Shown here piece after piece: positions 5,820-7,126 of a stretch of 7,126 nucleotides of DNA. This DNA is from Armatimonadota bacterium (GTDB lineage Bacteria > Armatimonadota > SYMT01): contig JAJFMS010000165.1 of the NCBI GenBank assembly GCA_020696885.1, positions 1-7,126 on the forward strand. The letters are read 5' to 3'. The first letter of the stretch is position 1. Each line of letters starts with the position of its first letter. The notes under the pieces were generated by a model. That model saw only the letters and a list, made by a program, of their open reading frames with translations, was not told where the DNA came from and made no database searches. The position numbers and the translations under genes were made by a program.

Positions 5820-5910
5820 GCCTGCTGGGGGAGCCACGGCTGAGAGTCCCGAACCGTTCGGGACGACCCCTCGAACCTGATCCGGGTAATGCCGGCGCAG
5901 GGAAGCGGAG
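5820..5910 (+). promoter_or_regulatory. TPP riboswitch (THI element) controlling thiC
   Basis: The conserved THI-box elements are present in order. They are the GGGGGAGCC strand (5827-5835), the pyrimidine-binding GGCTGAGAG (5838-5846), a variable P3 hairpin made of GTCCCGAAC and GTTCGGGAC (5846-5854 and 5856-5864), and ACCCC (5866-5870) pairing with the G-run as P2. GAACCTGAT (5873-5881) and the GTAATGCCGGCGCAGGGA segment complete the pyrophosphate arm (P4/P5). P1 can form between CTGCT (5822-5826) and AGCGG (5904-5908). It senses thiamine pyrophosphate in the nascent RNA. The gene downstream is thiC, the most common target of this class. An intrinsic terminator follows 25 bases later, so control is most likely at transcription elongation. 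Confidence 0.95.
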
Positions 5911-5945
5911 CCCCGGAGTAGCTGTAATTTCCGGAAACGCCGCTT
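5903..5945 (+). promoter_or_regulatory. Candidate antiterminator pairing
   Basis: AAGCGG (5903-5908), which includes the 3' strand of riboswitch P1, is a perfect complement of CCGCTT (5940-5945) in the 5' arm of the terminator. Between them CCGGA (5913-5917) pairs with TCCGG (5930-5934), making a compact extended structure. This pairing excludes both P1 and the terminator, as expected for the TPP-free state. Confidence 0.6.
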
Positions 5946-5970
5946 GCCCCCTGGCAGGCGGCGTTTTGCT
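5935..5970 (+). terminator. Intrinsic terminator of the thiC riboswitch
   Basis: AAACGCCGCTTGCC (5935-5948) pairs with 5953-5966 over 14 positions (one a G-U pair) around the loop CCCT, followed by TTTTGCTT in which the T-run begins within the stem end. It lies after the riboswitch and before thiC. Expected to form when TPP is bound. Confidence 0.85.
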
Positions 5971-5985
5971 TAGGGCCGAGACCGG

Positions 5986-6120
5986 ATTTCACCACAAAGG
6001 CACGAAGACACAAAGGAAGACGCCCGAGACTAGCCGGCACCGGCTGATCTCGAGCGGATCGGCATCTACTCACTGATGCCTCCTTCCCCTCTTAGTGCCT
6101 TCGTGCCTTTGTGGTGAATC
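5986..6120. repeat. Inverted-repeat element in the thiC leader
   Basis: A 20-base arm, TTCACCACAAAGGCACGAAG (5988-6007), is repeated perfectly in inverse at 6099-6118, and the flanking GGAT/ATCC bases extend the match. Inside are two more hairpins: AGCCGG/CCGGCT (6032-6037/6040-6045), extended by CGAGA/TCTCG (6025-6029/6048-6052), and GGCATC/GATGCC (6061-6066/6075-6080). The arms show an 8-base period of CAC-AAG units (CACAAAGG, CACGAAGA, CACAAAGG). It looks like a non-coding REP- or MITE-type repeat lying between the terminator and the thiC ribosome site. Confidence 0.75.
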
Positions 6121-6136
6121 CTCTCGGCGTTGTTAA

Positions 6137-7126
<990 letters not shown>

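Noticed and set aside
4695..6120. The two palindromic elements as ends of one composite mobile element
   Set aside because: Their arms do not share sequence, no transposase lies between them, and no target duplications were seen.

Overview
This is a GC-rich bacterial window. Small lipoprotein and Tat-exported proteins suggest a Gram-negative (diderm) host. The style of the short intergenic repeats and the sigma-factor remnant would fit a Gemmatimonadota-like or Planctomycetes-like lineage, but that is an impression and not a placement. Everything seen is chromosomal housekeeping plus small accessory genes. There is no transposase, phage gene or CRISPR array.

Left part (1-3267): the last 28 codons of an unidentified plus-strand gene meet a minus-strand TPR protein (286-1461) tail to tail. 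Between them lie a strong hairpin and heptamer tracts. The TPR gene is divergent from pepA (1581-3095), a full-length M17 leucyl aminopeptidase with all metal and catalytic residues visible. Directly after pepA, a good Shine-Dalgarno sequence and a GTG open a 46-codon frame. Its start looks like the N-terminus of an ECF-type sigma factor that is then cut off.

Middle (3220-4544): four small minus-strand genes lie in one direction, in transcription order: a two-helix membrane protein (4544-4263), a second two-helix membrane protein (4223-4023), a lipoprotein (3924-3619) and a VOC-fold protein (3600-3220). They are spaced like an operon and none has an assigned function. Upstream is a 630-base stretch without a convincing gene, holding a 133-base nested palindrome.

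Right part (5175-7126): a small Tat-signal protein ends in a strong hairpin. After it comes a complete thiamine-responsive control region for thiC: a sigma70-type promoter, a TPP riboswitch, an intrinsic terminator and a visible antiterminator pairing. A 135-base inverted-repeat element sits between the terminator and the thiC start. thiC (phosphomethylpyrimidine synthase) is cut by the window end. The logic read from sequence is that high TPP lets the riboswitch close its P1 stem, leaves the terminator free to form, and stops transcription before thiC.

The best leads are the self-contained thiC switch with a repeat element in its leader, the nested palindrome at 4695-4827, and the sigma-factor remnant after pepA.
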